7,736 nucleotides of DNA from NCBI GenBank assembly GCA_011391755.1, contig JAABPZ010000061.1:1-7736 (forward strand), given 5' to 3'. Positions 5,519 to 7,736 of the stretch are shown here, one piece after another; position 1 is the stretch's first letter, and the number at the start of each line of letters is the position of its first letter. The translations under genes were made by a program, and so were the position numbers. This DNA comes from Methanothrix sp. Its GTDB lineage: Archaea > Halobacteriota > Methanosarcinia > Methanotrichales > Methanotrichaceae. The notes under the pieces are model-generated. The model was not told the DNA's origin and did not search any database. It saw nothing but the letters and a program-made list of their open reading frames with translations.

Positions 5519-5767
5519 TTGAAGTACAGAGTATATTCCACACAGTCCTGCCCCAAATGCGAACTGCTCAAAGCGGCGCTGGGAAAGGCGGGCATCTCTT
5601 TTGAGAATCAGGATATGAGCACCCCCGAAGCCCTCACGGAGCTACGCATAAACGGGGTATTCACCCTTTCTGCGCCCGTGCTTGAGGTGGATGATAAGTT
5701 CTACACGGTAGTGGAGCTTTTCTTTGGCGAGAAGCTTGTGGATCTGGCAAAGATCCTCAAGAGCTAA
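5519..5767 (+). CDS. Glutaredoxin/NrdH-like thiol redoxin
   Basis: Small cytoplasmic thioredoxin-fold protein of 82 residues that would pass electrons through a dithiol. The first strand (KYRVYST) leads into the active site CPKC (Cys11, Cys14). A cis-proline follows at Pro53 in SAPVLEVDDK, with a GVF turn just before, giving the compact one-domain layout of glutaredoxins and NrdH. It starts at TTG with a good Shine-Dalgarno. From memory, methanogen NrdH-like redoxins resemble this and reduce class III ribonucleotide reductase; that role is an inference because no nrdD or nrdG is in the window. It lies 18 nt after the cysteine-rich gene, and its TAA stop overlaps the stop of the convergent ACT-domain gene by 4 bp. 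Confidence 0.9.
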   Translation: MKYRVYSTQSCPKCELLKAALGKAGISFENQDMSTPEALTELRINGVFTLSAPVLEVDDKFYTVVELFFGEKLVDLAKILKS

Positions 5768-6429
5768 AACTCCCGGCCCCGCACGCGACTTATATCGAAG
5801 ACTGCGGTGCTGGCTACATGCATTACCGCGAAGGTGCCTGCTTGAATGGGATCAGTTACTACCAGATCCGCCTGCAAAGGAACCGATCCTGCCATCTTCA
5901 GGGCAATAACCGGTATCCCTTCCGCTTGTAGCCTTTTCACCTCTTTGGTGATGCGCCCGCCCATGAGGGCTCCGGCCAATACCAGGATAGAGGCGCGCGG
6001 CAGCCGACAGACTGCGCTCACAGCATCGGCAATAGCATCTTCTCCCACCAGGGGGATGGTATCCACACTGATACGCTCACCTCGCAGATTATGTCGGTCG
6101 GCCTCGCTCACAGCACCGACTGCGACCTGAGCCACCTGGGCGCCACCGCCTATAATGATCACCCGGGAGCCGTAGATCTTCTCGAAAGGCTCGTGGATGG
6201 AGACCTCGAAGATGGAATCAAAGGAGTTCAATTCATCTACAACCCCTAAAATATCATCTTTCCGGCAGTCTATCTCCATATAAACCGAGGCTTTGCCCTG
6301 ATTCATGCCTCTTTCCACAACAAACTGTTGAGTGTAGACGATGTTGCCGCCCCTTTTGGCCACCGCGCCGGCGATGTCGCGCAGCATTCCCGGACGATCC
6401 AAACATATCACATTAATCGCTGTGCTCAT
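5764..6429 (-). CDS. ACT domain protein with C-terminal DUF5612-like domain
   Basis: Likely cytoplasmic sensor or regulator of 221 residues. Residues 1-80 form an ACT domain, a small-ligand (often amino-acid) binding fold, with the pattern INVICLDRPGMLRDIAGAVAKRGGNI near the start. Residues 88-221 form a second alpha/beta domain with a glycine-rich segment VIIIGGGAQVAQVAVGAVSEADRHN, then DTIPLVGEDAIADAV, VLAGALMGGRITKEV and a closing ADLVVTDPIQAGTFAVMHVA. From memory this pairing is found in methanogens as DUF5612 proteins of unknown function; the DUF number was not checked. No DNA-binding or catalytic domain is evident. The ATG at 6427-6429 has GAGG 7 nt upstream. It is divergent from tfs and convergent with the redoxin, so it is probably a single-gene transcript. 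The ligand is unknown. Confidence 0.85.
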   Translation of the reverse strand: MSTAINVICLDRPGMLRDIAGAVAKRGGNIVYTQQFVVERGMNQGKASVYMEIDCRKDDILGVVDELNSFDSIFEVSIHEPFEKIYGSRVIIIGGGAQVAQVAVGAVSEADRHNLRGERISVDTIPLVGEDAIADAVSAVCRLPRASILVLAGALMGGRITKEVKRLQAEGIPVIALKMAGSVPLQADLVVTDPIQAGTFAVMHVASTAVFDISRVRGREF

Positions 6430-6445
6430 AATCGTGCCTCATTAT

Positions 6446-6457
6446 CACCAAATGGTG
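6446..6457. repeat. Short inverted repeat between the ACT-domain gene and tfs
   Basis: CACCA, spacer AA, TGGTG. It lies at about the transcription start predicted for the ACT-domain gene from the TATA element at 6466-6474, a place where a repressor could act. The 5-bp arms could be chance. Confidence 0.25.
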
Positions 6458-6465
6458 CTGGGAAA

Positions 6466-6474
6466 CTTTAATAT
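6466..6474. promoter_or_regulatory. Shared TATA-like element for tfs and the ACT-domain gene
   Basis: CTTTAATAT on the plus strand, preceded by GGAAA that fits a BRE; the minus strand reads ATATTAAAG. Counting about 26-28 bp from its centre predicts a tfs start at about 6496-6498, essentially at the ATG, and an ACT-gene start near 6443 that still includes its GAGG site. No other good TATA box is seen for either gene in the 68-bp gap. Confidence 0.5.
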
Positions 6475-6497
6475 GACTAGTGGTTTACTTTATGCCG

Positions 6498-6806
6498 ATG
6501 GATTTTTGTCCCCAATGTAAGAGCATGATGATGCCCAAGGACGGCATGATGGTCTGCAGAAAGTGCGGCCACATGATACCGAAAACCGCAGGCGAATCAA
6601 TGGTCAGCAAGACCAAACAGCTGGATCGCGTAGTGCCGGTCTTAGAGCAGGAGTCCTCGGGTCTGCCTACCACCAATGCCAGGTGTCCGGAGTGCGGCAA
6701 CAATATCGCATACTGGTGGCTTCGCCAGCTTCGTTCCGCTGATGAGAGCGAGGTCCGCTTCTTCCGCTGCACCAAATGTGGCAGAACCTGGCGAGAGTAT
6801 GACTAA
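6498..6806 (+). CDS. tfs: Transcription factor S (TFIIS/Rpb9-like transcript cleavage factor)
   Basis: Stimulates RNA polymerase to cleave backtracked RNA, rescuing stalled elongation complexes. At 102 residues it has the family's two zinc ribbons: N-terminal Cys4, Cys7, Cys20, Cys23 (FCPQC, CRKC) and C-terminal Cys63, Cys66, Cys91, Cys94 (CPEC, CTKC). The catalytic Asp82-Glu83 pair sits in RSADESE, so it should be cleavage-competent rather than an inactive paralog. The start chosen is the ATG at 6498, because TFS proteins usually open M-x-F-C-P and the TATA element at 6466-6474 puts transcription there, suggesting a leaderless mRNA; no Shine-Dalgarno is seen. In-frame ATG at 6492 and GTG at 6480 are alternatives adding 2 or 6 residues. 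pcn follows after 50 nt. Confidence 0.94.
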   Translation: MDFCPQCKSMMMPKDGMMVCRKCGHMIPKTAGESMVSKTKQLDRVVPVLEQESSGLPTTNARCPECGNNIAYWWLRQLRSADESEVRFFRCTKCGRTWREYD

Positions 6807-6814
6807 GCATCAAC

Positions 6815-6825
6815 TATATTAAATA
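6815..6825 (+). promoter_or_regulatory. AT-rich TATA-like stretch before pcn
   Basis: TATATTAAATA in the 50-nt gap after tfs. As a TATA box it would start transcription at about 6845, within the pcn Shine-Dalgarno, so it fits poorly as a promoter for a leadered mRNA. pcn may instead be read through from tfs. Confidence 0.25.
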
Positions 6826-6841
6826 TTAAACGGTTCAGAAA

Positions 6842-6848
6842 GAGGAGG
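6842..6848 (+). promoter_or_regulatory. Shine-Dalgarno site of pcn
   Basis: GAGGAGG, 8 nt before the ATG at 6857; one of the strongest ribosome-binding sites in the window, as expected for an abundant clamp protein. Confidence 0.75.
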
Positions 6849-6856
6849 CTCAAGGA

Positions 6857-7591
6857 ATGTTCAAGGCAGTAATCAACGCAGAGACTCTGCGCGATGCAAT
6901 CGATTCGGTCTCTTCTCTGGTGGATGAAGTCAAGTTCTCCATATCGGAAAATGGCCTGGAACTGAAGGCTGTAGACCCTGCGAACGTGGCTATGGTATCG
7001 CTTCAGATCGGCAATGAGGCCTTCGAATACTTCAAAGCCGATACTTGTGAAATCGGCATAGACCTGGTTCGGCTCAGTGATGTACTGAGCATGGCCGATA
7101 AGGGCGAAAATGTGCAACTGGAGCTGGAAGAAGAGAGCCACAAGCTGAAGATTGGAGTGGGGTCCCTCTCCTACACCTTAAGCCTGATCGATCCCACCGC
7201 CATTCGGAAAGAGCCGCGCATACCCGAACTGGATCTGCCGGCCCACGTCACACTGCCGGGAGTGGAGCTACGTCGGGCGGTAAAAGCCGCAGAAAAGGTC
7301 AGCGATCATGTAATATTGGGCGTCTCTGAGGAGGGCTTTTACATGGAAGCCAAAGGAGACATCGATTCGCTCAAGCTAAAGATCCCCAGCACCGAGCTCT
7401 TGGGCATGAAGCCCGGCGAGGCCAGGAGCCTCTTCTCTCTGGACTATCTGGAAGACATGTCCAAATCCATCAGCAAGGCGGGCGAGGTCACACTGGAGAT
7501 GGGCATAGATTATCCGCTGCGCATTCACCTCAAGCTGGGCCAGCATGTGGAGATCAATTACCTTTTGGCGCCAAGAATCGAACAGGAATGA
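6857..7591 (+). CDS. pcn: DNA polymerase sliding clamp (PCNA)
   Basis: Ring-forming homotrimeric clamp that tethers replicative polymerase, FEN1, ligase and RFC-loaded partners to DNA. The length of 244 residues is standard. The N-terminal pattern MFKAVINAETLRDAIDSVSSLV, then FSISENGLELKAVDPANVAMVSL, is diagnostic. The interdomain connector, which with the adjacent pocket binds PIP-box partners, lies at about 112-130 (DPTAIRKEPRIPELDLPAH). The second domain repeats the fold and ends YLLAPRIEQE, the usual partner-contacting tail. No frameshift or missing segment is seen. Its TGA stop overlaps the next ATG as ATGA, tying it to priL, and it lies 50 nt after tfs in the same direction. Confidence 0.98.
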   Translation: MFKAVINAETLRDAIDSVSSLVDEVKFSISENGLELKAVDPANVAMVSLQIGNEAFEYFKADTCEIGIDLVRLSDVLSMADKGENVQLELEEESHKLKIGVGSLSYTLSLIDPTAIRKEPRIPELDLPAHVTLPGVELRRAVKAAEKVSDHVILGVSEEGFYMEAKGDIDSLKLKIPSTELLGMKPGEARSLFSLDYLEDMSKSISKAGEVTLEMGIDYPLRIHLKLGQHVEINYLLAPRIEQE

Positions 7592-7736
7592 AGATCTCCG
7601 ATTACCCTTTTACCGAAGAATCTGCCAGCCTGGTGCGAAAGGCCGGATACTCATTAGAAAGCCTTCTTAGCAAGACCTCTTTTAAGACGGTGCGGGGCCG
7701 GGCCGCAGAAAGGGTAGCAGAGTCTATGAGCGGCAC
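7588..7736 (+). CDS. priL: DNA primase large subunit PriL (N-terminal fragment)
   Basis: Start of a gene cut by the right edge; 49 codons are visible. The product begins MKISDYPFTEESASLVRKAG and continues through SLESLLSKTSFKTV into RGRAAERVAESMSG. The YPF opening and the arginine-rich AAERV helix fit the N-terminus of archaeal PriL, the non-catalytic primase subunit that aids primer initiation through a C-terminal Fe-S domain, here out of view. The ATG overlaps the pcn stop (ATGA), indicating translational coupling. A pcn-priL order is known in methanogens, which supports the call; the fragment alone is too short to be certain. Confidence 0.75.
   Translation, partial: MKISDYPFTEESASLVRKAGYSLESLLSKTSFKTVRGRAAERVAESMSG

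Overview
The window reads as a piece of a methanogenic archaeon's chromosome. A HMf-type histone, the archaeal-only GatE amidotransferase, an Orc1/Cdc6 initiator, transcript-cleavage factor TFS, a PCNA clamp and the start of what looks like the primase large subunit lie together, and several genes have TATA-box/BRE-like upstream elements. The mixed GC content, strong Shine-Dalgarno sites and an ACT-domain protein resembling a methanogen family suggest the Methanosarcinales (a Methanothrix-like lineage is plausible). That placement is inference; no 16S or mcr gene is present.

Layout. Positions 1-1559, minus strand: pstC followed directly by pstA, which runs off the left edge. These are the two membrane subunits of a high-affinity phosphate ABC importer. 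Their promoter lies in the 117-bp gap at 1560-1676, with a good TATA box and an inverted repeat near the predicted transcription start. Positions 1677-4919, minus strand: a tight three-gene run of histone, gatE and orc1/cdc6 (4-nt gap, then a 4-nt GTGA overlap), so chromatin packaging, Gln-tRNA formation and replication initiation may be co-transcribed. Positions 4920-5164: the largest gene-poor stretch (245 bp), an AT-rich divergent promoter region with two perfect palindromes, TATA-like elements and a hairpin.

Positions 5165-5767, plus strand: an unrecognised 111-residue protein with eight cysteines, then a small glutaredoxin/NrdH-like CPKC redoxin with a TTG start. These look like a redox pair. 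The redoxin converges on an ACT-domain protein (5764-6429, minus), their stop codons sharing 4 bp. Positions 6430-6497: a 68-bp divergent promoter whose single TATA-like element reads in both directions. Positions 6498-7736, plus strand: tfs, pcn and the first 49 codons of priL (ATGA overlap with pcn), a transcription/replication cluster.

Most of the window is core archaeal housekeeping. The least explained parts are the cysteine-rich protein beside the redoxin, the long hydrophobic N-terminal extension of PstA, and the palindromes upstream of the histone and pst genes.
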